Positions 7,255 to 14,706 of a stretch of DNA of 15,267 bases are shown here, piece after piece. The translations under genes were made by a program, and so were the position numbers. Within the stretch, counting starts at the first letter, position 1. Each line of letters begins with the position of its first letter. Source of the DNA: Methylotenera sp. UBA6020 (GTDB lineage Bacteria; Pseudomonadota; Gammaproteobacteria; Burkholderiales; Methylophilaceae); contig DIZU01000017.1 of NCBI GenBank assembly GCA_002429455.1, positions 4,248 through 19,514 on the forward strand. The letters run 5' to 3'. Under the pieces are notes generated by a model. The model was not told the DNA's origin, made no database searches, and saw only the letters and a program-made list of their open reading frames with translations.

Positions 7255-8127
7255 CTATTGAATTGAATAGTGCACTAGTAATCCGGCAAACACCGCAAAA
7301 CCAAACCAGTTGTTACCTAAAAAAGCCTTAAAGCAATTTATTTTTTCGCGCTTCCTAATCAAAAAATAATGACACACAGCAATGCCAGCGGCAACCGCTA
7401 AACCAACATAATAAGCATCGCCCATCAAGAGCCATTTACCGACTATCGCTAGCAGCAGCAGAGTTAAGGCATAACACAGCATGATTGCAATTACCTCGAA
7501 CCGTCCAAAAGTAATCGCTGATGATTTGATACCAATTTTTAGATCATCCTCACGGTCCACCATGGCGTACTCGGTATCATAGGCGATTGCCCAACATACA
7601 TTTGCCAACAGCAAAATCCAGGCAATTGACGGAATATAGCCCATGATGGCGGCAAATGCCATTGGGATGCCGAAGCCAAAGGCAATACCTAGATATGCCT
7701 GTGGAATAGCTAAAAAACGCTTGGTAAAGGGATAACTGGCGGCCAGCAACAAGGCCAGTATTGATAGTTTAATCGTGAGTGTATTAAGCAAACACACCAA
7801 ACCAAACGCGACTAAGCTTAAAACAAGCGCTAGTAAGTAAGCCTCTTTTATACTGATCTCATTGGTCACCAAAGGGCGATGCTGAGTGCGTTCGACCAGG
7901 CCATCGTAGCGACTATCGGCAATATCGTTTATCACACAACCGGCGCTACGCATCAATACCGTGCCGGTGAAAAATATCAGCACGACAATCCAGTCTGGCT
8001 TACCATGCCCGGCAATCAACAGTGCCCACAGCGTTGGCCAGAGCAACAATAAAATACCAATTGGCTTATCTAAACGCGTTAAGCGCTCATAGATATCTAA
8101 TTTTTTGATAATGTTTTGTGTGTTCAT
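7255..8127 (-). CDS. ubiA: 4-hydroxybenzoate polyprenyltransferase
   Basis: UbiA is an integral inner-membrane enzyme that attaches the polyprenyl tail to 4-hydroxybenzoate, the second committed step of ubiquinone synthesis. The 290-residue length is typical. The two Asp-rich Mg-diphosphate motifs are intact: NDIADSRYD (Asn67-Asp75) and DTEYAMVDREDD (Asp184-Asp195). The early RLDKPIGILLLLWPTLWAL signature (18-36) is diagnostic. About eight or nine hydrophobic helices fill the rest. It lies 19 bases after ubiC, its pathway predecessor, at the 3' end of the spoT-recG gene block. It converges with the FimV-like gene across a 27-base gap in which I see no strong terminator. The ATG lacks a clear Shine-Dalgarno, so translational coupling to ubiC is possible. 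Confidence 0.97.
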   Translation of the reverse strand: MNTQNIIKKLDIYERLTRLDKPIGILLLLWPTLWALLIAGHGKPDWIVVLIFFTGTVLMRSAGCVINDIADSRYDGLVERTQHRPLVTNEISIKEAYLLALVLSLVAFGLVCLLNTLTIKLSILALLLAASYPFTKRFLAIPQAYLGIAFGFGIPMAFAAIMGYIPSIAWILLLANVCWAIAYDTEYAMVDREDDLKIGIKSSAITFGRFEVIAIMLCYALTLLLLAIVGKWLLMGDAYYVGLAVAAGIAVCHYFLIRKREKINCFKAFLGNNWFGFAVFAGLLVHYSIQ

Positions 8128-8146
8128 GGATAAAAATTCAGAGGAA

Positions 8147-8731
8147 TCAATTGATGTTGCTAATGCTTGAAATCAGCAGTTGCGGTAAAAACACCTCGGT
8201 CACCAGGATATTAGTGCAATTCAAACTAAATACCGAACGCCGCGCCCACAAATAAGGCGGCCGATCACTCAAGCCCTTGGCCGCATGCTGATACAAAGCA
8301 TGGTGGCGGGATAAACGCTTATAACTCAAGGCTGTGCGCTGCACTTGCGGGTTTGCAAACAAGCTGGCACCTAATGGCTTATTGCCCAAGCGACGCAAAC
8401 CAAGCCAACGACCGCGCAAGCTTTTACGAGGCATTACACTATGCGCAAACACTACCGCTTGATTATTTCCCATCAATAACACTTCACGAATCAATGCGGT
8501 TTTACGTGATGGGATGGTTAATGACGCTGCTTCATCCAAAAAAGGTTTTGCATAGGTGACCAAAACCGGGATTACTGCAAAATCTGCGTAACGTTGCTGA
8601 AGCCGCAGCGTTAAAGAACCATTATCTATCAACCAATGATGATATTGCCCGCTCATCGCTGGCTTTTTCAGCCAGTTGGAACGTTGGTATTGATTTGAAT
8701 GGCGGGATCTCACCGAAAAATTATGACACAT
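8147..8731 (-). CDS. ubiC: Chorismate pyruvate-lyase
   Basis: UbiC cleaves chorismate to 4-hydroxybenzoate and pyruvate in the cytoplasm, feeding UbiA. The 194-residue protein is a little longer than the E. coli enzyme (165). Recognisable family blocks are LIREVLL (80-86) with the substrate-binding Arg82, KPLGASLF (118-125), LWARRSVFSL (161-170) and LVTEVFLP (176-183), whose Glu179 corresponds to the E. coli active-site Glu. The N-terminal WLKKPAMSGQYHHWLID lines up with the E. coli start region, so a start upstream of residue 20 is needed. The ATG at 8731 fits, giving about 15 extra residues; no good ribosome-binding site is seen. It lies 53 bases after recG and 19 before ubiA. Overall divergence is high, as is usual for UbiC, but the key residues hold. 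Confidence 0.9.
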   Translation of the reverse strand: MCHNFSVRSRHSNQYQRSNWLKKPAMSGQYHHWLIDNGSLTLRLQQRYADFAVIPVLVTYAKPFLDEAASLTIPSRKTALIREVLLMGNNQAVVFAHSVMPRKSLRGRWLGLRRLGNKPLGASLFANPQVQRTALSYKRLSRHHALYQHAAKGLSDRPPYLWARRSVFSLNCTNILVTEVFLPQLLISSISNIN

Positions 8732-8784
8732 AAACTAGGCGAACTAAGCGCGCGGCTGCATTTTTCAAGAGACTTCTGTTGAAA

Positions 8785-10818
8785 TTAAACTTTCACCAAC
8801 TCCCCCGCACTACCCATCCACCTATCCAGATGTTTTTCCACTTCCACTGGATATTCTGTTAATAGCTTATCTGCCATCGTTTTAGCCGCTTCCAGCAAAT
8901 CTATATCTCGTTCCAAATCTGCGATTTTTAACATGGGCACACCACTTTGCCGTACACCCAGAAATTCGCCTGGTCCACGTAAATGCAGGTCTGCTTGAGC
9001 GATGACAAAACCATCGTTACTTTCGTAGATCACTTTTAATCTGGCACGTGCTGTTTCTGATAATTTGTTTTGGTAGAGCAAAATACAGGTACTTTTTGCA
9101 GCGCCCCTGCCCACGCGACCACGTAACTGATGCAACTGACTCAAACCCATGCGTTCTGCATGTTCAATGACCATTAAACTGGCATTAGGCACATCAACGC
9201 CAACTTCAATCACCGTGGTAGCGACTAGCAATTGCAGGTCGCCTGAGCTGAACGCAGCCATAACCGCCTGTTTATCTGCTGGTTTCATACGCCCGTGCAC
9301 CAACCCTACCTGCAATTCTGGAAACTCTGTTTGCATCAGGGCATAAGTGTCATTTGCCGTTTGTAACTGCAGTGCTTCAGACTCCTCAATCAGCGGACAT
9401 ACCCAATAGGCCTGATTGCCCTGTACACACGCCTCTCGCACCCGTTGCAGAATTTCATCACGACGGGTGTCTGACACCAGCTTGGTGACGATAGGCGTGC
9501 GCCCAGGCGGCAGCTCATCAATCACCGACACATCCAAATCTGCGTAATAGCTCATGGATAAAGTGCGCGGGATAGGTGTCGCGGTCATCATCAATTGATG
9601 CGGTTCTGGCTGCCCTTTTTGTCGTAACGCCAAGCGTTGCTGTACACCAAAACGGTGTTGCTCATCTATGATGGCCAGGCCAAGGTTTTTGAATTGCACC
9701 GCCTCCTGAAACAAAGCATGCGTGCCGACCACCAGCTGAGCTTGGCCATTCGTGATGAATTCCAGTGCCGTTGCGCGGTCTTTTTTAGATTGGCTACCGG
9801 TCAACCACGCTATTTGAATATTTAGCGGCGTCAACCAGCCCAGCATTTTACGATAATGCTGTTCAGCTAAAATTTCCGTGGGCGCCATCAACGCCACCTG
9901 CCAGCCATTTTCTATGCTTTGTAACGCCGCCATACAAGCCACTATCGTTTTACCGCTGCCCACATCGCCCTGCAATAGCCGCTGCATTGGGTGCGGCTGC
10001 GTTAAGTCGCGCTCGATTTCTATTGCCACTTTTTGCTGTGCTGATGTTAAGGCAAAAGGCAGGCTTTTCAGTAAAGCAGAAACCAACCGTTTAGAACGGG
10101 TAAATTGTGGCGCATTTACACTACGGCGGCGCGCATAATGCTTGCGCATGGAAAGCTGTTGTGCGAGTAGCTCATCAAAGGCTAATCGCCGCCAATGTGC
10201 TGTCGTTTTGTTTTCTAAAGCGTGTAGATCGGCATCCGGGGATGGATTGTGTAAAGCTTGTAAGCTTGCCGCAAAGCTAGGCAAAGGATGATACACGCTG
10301 GCGGGTAAGGTTTCAGTAAGTGCATTAGGCAGTAGCACTAGACGAATCGCTTTGCGCAGGCTGGCCTGCGTCAGGCCGGCCACGGTGGGGTAAACTGGCG
10401 TTAAAGTTTCGGCGACGGTGGTTGATGCACCCACCGGCTTACAAGTGGGATGCACCATCTCGTAGCCAAAAAAGCCACTACGCACTTCGCCATAGACACG
10501 TAACTTTGTACCCACTTTTAACGCAGCAATCTGGCTGGGATAAAAATGCAAAAAGCGTAAAGTAAGTTGACCGCTGGCGTCTTCCAGCCTGGCTATTAAA
10601 GCTTTGCGTGGCTTATAGGTGACTTCTGCATGCACAATTTCACCTTCAACCTGTGCCGACTCGCCGGTGCGCAAATCACGCACCGCGGTAATGTGCGTTT
10701 CATCAAGATAACGTAATGGTAAATGCAGCAATAAAGCCTGCACATTGCTGATACCCAGCTTATGCAAGTTAGCAATGAGCGGCTTGCTAAAAGCCTTTAT
10801 TTCAGCAATGTTGGTCAT
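8785..10818 (-). CDS. recG: ATP-dependent DNA helicase RecG
   Basis: RecG remodels stalled replication forks and branched recombination intermediates. The 677-residue protein has the expected order: an N-terminal wedge/OB domain (about 1-165), then a superfamily 2 helicase core with Walker A GDVGSGKT (284-291), the DEQH box (385-388), TATPIPRTL (412-420), the VATTVIEVGVDVPNA block (532-546), and QLRGRVGRG (564-572). The RecG-specific C-terminal motif LRGPGEFLGVRQSG (613-626) is present, so the gene is complete. It begins 17 bases after the peroxiredoxin stop and is followed by ubiC. No clear Shine-Dalgarno precedes the ATG. Linkage of recG with spoT is found in many proteobacteria, including E. 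coli, where spoT and recG also share an operon with gmk and rpoZ. Confidence 0.97.
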   Translation of the reverse strand: MTNIAEIKAFSKPLIANLHKLGISNVQALLLHLPLRYLDETHITAVRDLRTGESAQVEGEIVHAEVTYKPRKALIARLEDASGQLTLRFLHFYPSQIAALKVGTKLRVYGEVRSGFFGYEMVHPTCKPVGASTTVAETLTPVYPTVAGLTQASLRKAIRLVLLPNALTETLPASVYHPLPSFAASLQALHNPSPDADLHALENKTTAHWRRLAFDELLAQQLSMRKHYARRRSVNAPQFTRSKRLVSALLKSLPFALTSAQQKVAIEIERDLTQPHPMQRLLQGDVGSGKTIVACMAALQSIENGWQVALMAPTEILAEQHYRKMLGWLTPLNIQIAWLTGSQSKKDRATALEFITNGQAQLVVGTHALFQEAVQFKNLGLAIIDEQHRFGVQQRLALRQKGQPEPHQLMMTATPIPRTLSMSYYADLDVSVIDELPPGRTPIVTKLVSDTRRDEILQRVREACVQGNQAYWVCPLIEESEALQLQTANDTYALMQTEFPELQVGLVHGRMKPADKQAVMAAFSSGDLQLLVATTVIEVGVDVPNASLMVIEHAERMGLSQLHQLRGRVGRGAAKSTCILLYQNKLSETARARLKVIYESNDGFVIAQADLHLRGPGEFLGVRQSGVPMLKIADLERDIDLLEAAKTMADKLLTEYPVEVEKHLDRWMGSAGELVKV

Positions 10819-10835
10819 GAGTTAAGGCATGCCAG

Positions 10836-11390
10836 CTAGTGACTTTTCAACCAATCAAGCACATGCCTCGCATTTTGATTGGGTGGAAATACCGGATAAA
10901 AAACTTTGCTGATGACATTATGCTCAGCTATCAGCGTGAGCCGTTTATACAGCAATCGCCCATCCGCTTGAAATACTGGTAGCTGCAAGGCATCCCATAA
11001 TTGCAAGGTAGCGTCGCTCAGTAGATCAAATGGTAAATGTAAACGATTTTTGAGTTCTGATTGATAGTCTGTGGTTTGCGAACTCAGTCCAAAAACCGTC
11101 GCATTTAATTGCTGTAGTTCCAGATAGTGATTGCTGAAATCGCAAGCTTGGGGCGTACAACCTCTGGCTCCGGGGATGGCGTCCCAGCCTTCGGGCAATG
11201 CTAAACCTGGACGACCGGTGAGGGGGTAAACATAAATAACAAGCCTATGCTGAATGGCAGTCAAGTTAACAATGCCGCCACTGGTCGAAACCAACGCGAC
11301 ATCCGGCAAATGCATACCTTCTAAATGTGCCGTCAACCCATCATCAATAGGTACTGGCAGTCCTGCAGGCAAGAAGGTAATGTCATTCAT
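10836..11390 (-). CDS. Peroxiredoxin-like protein (AhpC/TSA-redoxin fold, Bcp/PrxQ-like cysteine pair)
   Basis: Likely a cytoplasmic thiol peroxidase reducing peroxides with thioredoxin-type partners. The 184-residue protein shows thioredoxin-fold features: IYVYPLTGRPG (52-62), the cysteine pair Cys78 and Cys83 in GCTPQACDF, LPFDLLSDATLQLWDAL (about 119-135), and a C-terminal VFYPVFPPNQNA. The CTxxAC spacing is that of Bcp/PrxQ enzymes, where the first Cys is peroxidatic and the second resolving. Between the conserved Pro56 and Cys78 there are 21 residues, against about 6 in classical Bcp, so the active-site loop carries an insertion rich in Gly and Pro. The usual Thr three residues before the Cys is Ala75. 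I recall similar proteins in other proteobacteria as an uncharacterised peroxiredoxin subgroup. It lies 9 bases after spoT and 17 before recG, so it is surely co-transcribed. Confidence 0.8.
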   Translation of the reverse strand: MNDITFLPAGLPVPIDDGLTAHLEGMHLPDVALVSTSGGIVNLTAIQHRLVIYVYPLTGRPGLALPEGWDAIPGARGCTPQACDFSNHYLELQQLNATVFGLSSQTTDYQSELKNRLHLPFDLLSDATLQLWDALQLPVFQADGRLLYKRLTLIAEHNVISKVFYPVFPPNQNARHVLDWLKSH

Positions 11391-11399
11391 ACCTGGAGA

Positions 11400-13649
11400 T
11401 TACTGGCTGGATTGTTTGGCGCCATTACCTTTGGTACTGCCACCATTTTGATTGCCCTTGGTGCGGTTAATGCGCACCACATCCGGTATTTTACGTAAAC
11501 TGCGCATTAAATCTGCCAGATGGATGCGGTTTTGCACCTGTACCGTAAAAAACAGATTAGCGTAAGCGCTGCCATCTGCCTCTTCAACACTGACATTGTC
11601 AATGTTAGAGCCGGCCTCAGCAATGCCCGCAGCGATTTTTGCCAACATGCCAGGCTGATTGGCTACCGTTAAATTGAGGTTGGTTTTGAACAGGCGTTGA
11701 TTTTCTGGCTCCCATTCTACGTCCAGCCATTTGTCCGGATCTAGCTTGAATTTGCGTACGCTAGGACAATCATGCGTGTGAATTACCAAGCCTTTGTCCT
11801 TGTTGATAAAGCCTAAAATTGGATCGCCCGGAATCGGCCGGCAACACTGGGCAAACTGTACCGCCATGCCTTCAGTACCGCGAATCGTAATCGTATCAAG
11901 CGACATGGCCGGCAACTTGGTGTGTTTCTCCAGATGGTCATCCGTCATCGCTACCAGCTGGTGCGCCACCATTACATTCTGACGTTTGCCCAAGCCGATG
12001 TCAGTCAAAATTTCGGATTTCATCTTGAGTCCGTAATCACGAATCAATTTTTGCCAATGTTCTTCAGTAATCTGGCTAGGCTCCACATGCAATGCGCGTA
12101 ACGCTTTATTAAGCAGGCGCTCACCCAGATGCCCGGACTCGGTGGATTGTTGTGATTTCAAGAAATGGCGGATATGCGCCCGCGCACGACCCGTGACGAC
12201 ATAATTCAACCAAGCTGGATTGGGTTTGGCTAGCGCGCCGGTGATAATTTCAACATGGTCACCATTGTGTAGCTCGGTACGCAACGGCGCTAAGTCTTGA
12301 TTGATCCGCACGGCTACGCAAGAATTGCCGATGTCAGAATGTACGGCATAGGCAAAATCAACCGCCGTCGCCCCTTTCGGCAAGGACAAAATAGTGCCTT
12401 TGGGCGTAAATACATACACTTCATCCGGGAACAAATCAATTTTAAGATGTTCAAGAAAATCCAGTGAATCACTGCTCTCGCTTTGAATATCCAGCAAGCG
12501 TTGTAGCCACTGATGCGTTTGTTGCTGCAATGCCGTGAGCTGCGCATCGCTCGCTTTATACAACCAGTGTGCAGCTACGCCTGCATCAGCGATATTGTGC
12601 ATCTCTTTGCTACGAATCTGCACCTCTATCGGCGTACCAAACGGGCCAAATAGTGTGGTGTGCAAAGACTGATATCCATTGGCCTTGGGAATGGCAATGT
12701 AATCTTTGAACTTACTCTGAATAGGTTTATACAGCGCATGCAAAGCACCTAAGGCAAGATAGCAACCAGGTAAATCTTTGACGATCACTCTAAAGCCATA
12801 AATGTCGTAAATTTGCGAGAATGAAGTCGTTTTACCGGCCATCTTCTTGTAAACGCTGTAAAGATGCTTCTCTCGCCCCGACACTTCAGCTTCGATATTT
12901 AAGCTGGTCAATTGCTGCTTAATCGACTCAAGAATCTTACTCACCACTTCTTTGCGGTTACCGCGCGCGGCTTTAATTGCCTTGGAGATCGCCCGGAAGC
13001 GCATGGGATATAGATACTGAAAACTCAAGTCTTCAAGCTCTTGGTAAATTGCATTCAGCCCTAGCCGATTAGCAATTGGCGCATAGATTTCTAACGTTTC
13101 TTTAGCGATGAGTCTCTGTTTTTCAGGCTTCATCGCCTCAAGCGTTTGCATATTATGCAAACGATCTGCCAATTTCACCAAAATCACCCGCACATCTTGT
13201 GACATGGCAAGTAGCATCTTACGAAAGTTTTCAGCCTGCGCCTGACTGGCACTTTGAAATTCTATTTTGTCTAGCTTAGTTAAACCATCGACCAATTCGG
13301 CCACTTGCTGTCCGAATTTTTCTTTAATGTCATCCGTTGTGATTGGCGTATCTTCTACTACATCGTGCAATAGGGCCGCCAAAATCGTAGGCGTATCCAT
13401 ATGCAAATCAGCCAAAATGCAGGCTACCGATACCGGATGTATGATGTACGGCTCACCCGTTTTACGTACCACGCCATCATGCGCTTGGTAGGCAAAGCGA
13501 TATCCGTCCCAAATTTGGTCGATATCTTGAGGTTTTAAGTATTGTTTAAGACGTAAACTTAAGGCTGAACCCTCGCTGTCCGCAGGCAGCAAGGGAGCCG
13601 AGGTTGGCTTTGATGATTCCGCTGGATGATGTGTTGCGGTTTTTGACAT
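11400..13649 (-). CDS. spoT: Bifunctional (p)ppGpp synthetase/hydrolase (SpoT/Rel)
   Basis: This cytoplasmic stringent-response enzyme makes and degrades (p)ppGpp. Domains in order are as follows. The HD hydrolase (about 45-195) has His71, His95-Asp96 and Asp162 in KLADRLHNM, all intact. The synthetase (about 240-365) has YDIYGFRV with Asp282, and Glu342 in EVQIR. The TGS domain (about 408-470) contains VYVFTPKGTILSLPKGATAVDFAY. A helical segment is followed by the CC region with QCCRPIPGD (601-609), and a C-terminal ACT domain runs from about 657 to 731. The synthetase charge motif is KFKD (313-316), the basic type of bifunctional enzymes rather than the EFDD of RelA. A 20-residue Gly/Asn/Lys/Ser tail follows the ACT domain. 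At 749 residues it is longer than E. coli SpoT, partly from the N-terminal extension (1-28). It follows rpoZ by 88 bases. Whether a separate relA exists cannot be judged here. Confidence 0.96.
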   Translation of the reverse strand: MSKTATHHPAESSKPTSAPLLPADSEGSALSLRLKQYLKPQDIDQIWDGYRFAYQAHDGVVRKTGEPYIIHPVSVACILADLHMDTPTILAALLHDVVEDTPITTDDIKEKFGQQVAELVDGLTKLDKIEFQSASQAQAENFRKMLLAMSQDVRVILVKLADRLHNMQTLEAMKPEKQRLIAKETLEIYAPIANRLGLNAIYQELEDLSFQYLYPMRFRAISKAIKAARGNRKEVVSKILESIKQQLTSLNIEAEVSGREKHLYSVYKKMAGKTTSFSQIYDIYGFRVIVKDLPGCYLALGALHALYKPIQSKFKDYIAIPKANGYQSLHTTLFGPFGTPIEVQIRSKEMHNIADAGVAAHWLYKASDAQLTALQQQTHQWLQRLLDIQSESSDSLDFLEHLKIDLFPDEVYVFTPKGTILSLPKGATAVDFAYAVHSDIGNSCVAVRINQDLAPLRTELHNGDHVEIITGALAKPNPAWLNYVVTGRARAHIRHFLKSQQSTESGHLGERLLNKALRALHVEPSQITEEHWQKLIRDYGLKMKSEILTDIGLGKRQNVMVAHQLVAMTDDHLEKHTKLPAMSLDTITIRGTEGMAVQFAQCCRPIPGDPILGFINKDKGLVIHTHDCPSVRKFKLDPDKWLDVEWEPENQRLFKTNLNLTVANQPGMLAKIAAGIAEAGSNIDNVSVEEADGSAYANLFFTVQVQNRIHLADLMRSLRKIPDVVRINRTKGNQNGGSTKGNGAKQSSQ

Positions 13650-13737
13650 GTCGTTTTCACAGCTAATCTAGTAAATATAAATGTATCTGCGCGGTAATTT
13701 CTAGATTCTAATATTTCAAGCGTTAAGATTTAGAATA

Positions 13738-13950
13738 TCAGGATTGGCCGCGACTTAAAATTTCCACGCCAATTTTACCTGCTGCGATTTCACGCAATGC
13801 AAGTACTGTTGGTTTATCACGCAAACCTTGCACATTTACTTGCGGTTCTGCGCCGTTATGTAACTGGCGTGCGCGATAAGCAGCCACTAGAGTCAATTGA
13901 AAGCGATTGGGGATTTTTTCTAAGCAATCATCTACCGTAATACGTGCCAT
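13738..13950 (-). CDS. rpoZ: RNA polymerase omega subunit
   Basis: Omega is a small RNA polymerase subunit that helps fold beta-prime and forms part of one ppGpp-binding site on the enzyme. The 70-residue protein carries the family start [20 protein letters not shown] and the helix [13 protein letters not shown] (21-33), then [16 protein letters not shown] (46-61). An AGGAAAC ribosome-binding site (complement of 13957-13963) lies upstream at a slightly long distance. It sits between gmk and spoT, the same order as in many proteobacteria. Since omega mediates ppGpp action and SpoT sets ppGpp levels, the neighbourhood is functionally coherent. A hairpin separates it from gmk. Confidence 0.96.
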   Translation of the reverse strand: MARITVDDCLEKIPNRFQLTLVAAYRARQLHNGAEPQVNVQGLRDKPTVLALREIAAGKIGVEILSRGQS

Positions 13951-13983
13951 GATGGTGTTTCCTATTTATATGTAAAACAAAAG

Positions 13984-14007
13984 AGCCTAACTATATGAAG
14001 TTAGGCT
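13984..14007 (-). terminator. Hairpin terminator or attenuator between gmk and rpoZ
   Basis: A perfect 9-base stem, AGCCTAACT (13984-13992) with AGTTAGGCT (13999-14007), has a six-base loop. It begins 2 bases after the gmk stop codon on the minus strand. The RNA continues CUUUUGUUUU, an interrupted U-tract, so termination may be partial. Read-through would feed rpoZ-spoT. Confidence 0.7.
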
Positions 14008-14009
14008 AA

Positions 14010-14621
14010 TTAAGTGAGCGTTTGAATCAAACTGGCATAGCGTTGCAGCTGAACTGAACTTGCAAGCCGCTGTGCGCGAATAATTGCGCTAATATCCTGC
14101 AACGCAACCTCAAAATCATCGTTAATTGTAACATACTCAAACTCACTCACGTGGCGCATTTCTTCCCGTGCTGCCGCAAGCCGCTTGGCAATTGTTTCCT
14201 GACTATCCTGACCACGGTTCTTGAGTCGGTGCGCTAAAGTCTCTATGGATGGTGGCAACACAAAAACACTGACCGCTTGCGGATATAAACGGCGAACCTG
14301 TGCCGCCCCTTGCCAATCAATCTCCAAAACAACATCAAAGCCTGCTTTTAAGGGCGCTTCCACCGCCGACTGTGATGTGCCGTAACGGGCACCGTGCACA
14401 TCCGCGCTCTCTAAAAACCGCGATTCACCTAGCATATGCAAAAATGTGGCGTCATCCACAAAGTGATAATCCACGCCATTCACTTCACCGGGCCTTGGGT
14501 TACGCGTCGTGTGGGAAATAGACAGCTTCAAATGCGCGTCTTTTGCCAGCAAAGCTTTAATCAAGCTGGTTTTACCGGCGCCAGAAGCCGCGGTAATAAT
14601 AAAAAGGTTACCTAATATCAT
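14010..14621 (-). CDS. gmk: Guanylate kinase
   Basis: Gmk phosphorylates GMP to GDP with ATP in the cytoplasm, and so supplies GTP and indirectly (p)ppGpp precursors. The 203-residue length is standard. The P-loop ASGAGKT covers residues 12-18, with Ala where a Pro is usual. The GMP-binding region SISHTTRNPRPGEVNGVDYHFV (34-55) has the conserved Arg40, Arg43 and Tyr52. VVLEIDWQGAAQVR (about 96-109) and the lid-region Arg-rich helix follow. The ATG at 14621 gives the expected short N-terminus before the first beta strand, though the ribosome-binding site is weak (GGATTGG is distant). It heads the gmk-rpoZ-spoT group, with a hairpin directly after its stop. Two strong palindromes occupy the 85 bases upstream of it. 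Confidence 0.97.
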   Translation of the reverse strand: MILGNLFIITAASGAGKTSLIKALLAKDAHLKLSISHTTRNPRPGEVNGVDYHFVDDATFLHMLGESRFLESADVHGARYGTSQSAVEAPLKAGFDVVLEIDWQGAAQVRRLYPQAVSVFVLPPSIETLAHRLKNRGQDSQETIAKRLAAAREEMRHVSEFEYVTINDDFEVALQDISAIIRAQRLASSVQLQRYASLIQTLT

Positions 14622-14642
14622 GCGTTTAATACCAATCCTTTA

Positions 14643-14656
14643 TTTAAGGCCTTAAA
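14643..14656. repeat. 14-base perfect palindrome before gmk
   Basis: TTTAAGGCCTTAAA is perfectly self-complementary and lies 22 bases upstream of the gmk ATG (on the minus strand). Its size and position are compatible with an operator overlapping the gmk promoter or leader. I could not assign it to a known regulator. Confidence 0.55.
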
Positions 14657-14666
14657 GACAACGTTC

Positions 14667-14705
14667 ACATTGTTAAATGGTCTTTTTGCAACAATTTAAC
14701 AATGT
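14667..14705. repeat. 12-base inverted repeat between the protease gene and gmk
   Basis: The arms ACATTGTTAAAT (14667-14678) and ATTTAACAATGT (14694-14705) are perfect complements around a 15-base loop. On the minus strand the hairpin starts 1 base after the protease stop codon. The arms are AT-rich and no U-tract follows, so it is a poor intrinsic terminator. It may stabilise the 3' end of the upstream mRNA or bind a regulator of gmk. Confidence 0.6.
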
Positions 14706-14706
14706 C

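Noticed and set aside
7255..7270. CTATT-GAATTG-AATAG symmetry at the FimV-like/ubiA convergence
   Set aside because: Only 5 AT-rich base pairs and no T-tract; not a credible terminator.
8732..8784. TTTCAA / TTGAAA symmetry in the recG-ubiC gap
   Set aside because: Six base pairs with a long loop and no T-run; likely chance. The gap is compatible with simple co-transcription.
13705..13736. Inverted repeat ATTCTAA / TTAGAAT after rpoZ
   Set aside because: Only 7 AT-only-rich base pairs with an 18-base loop and no U-tract; too weak to call a terminator.
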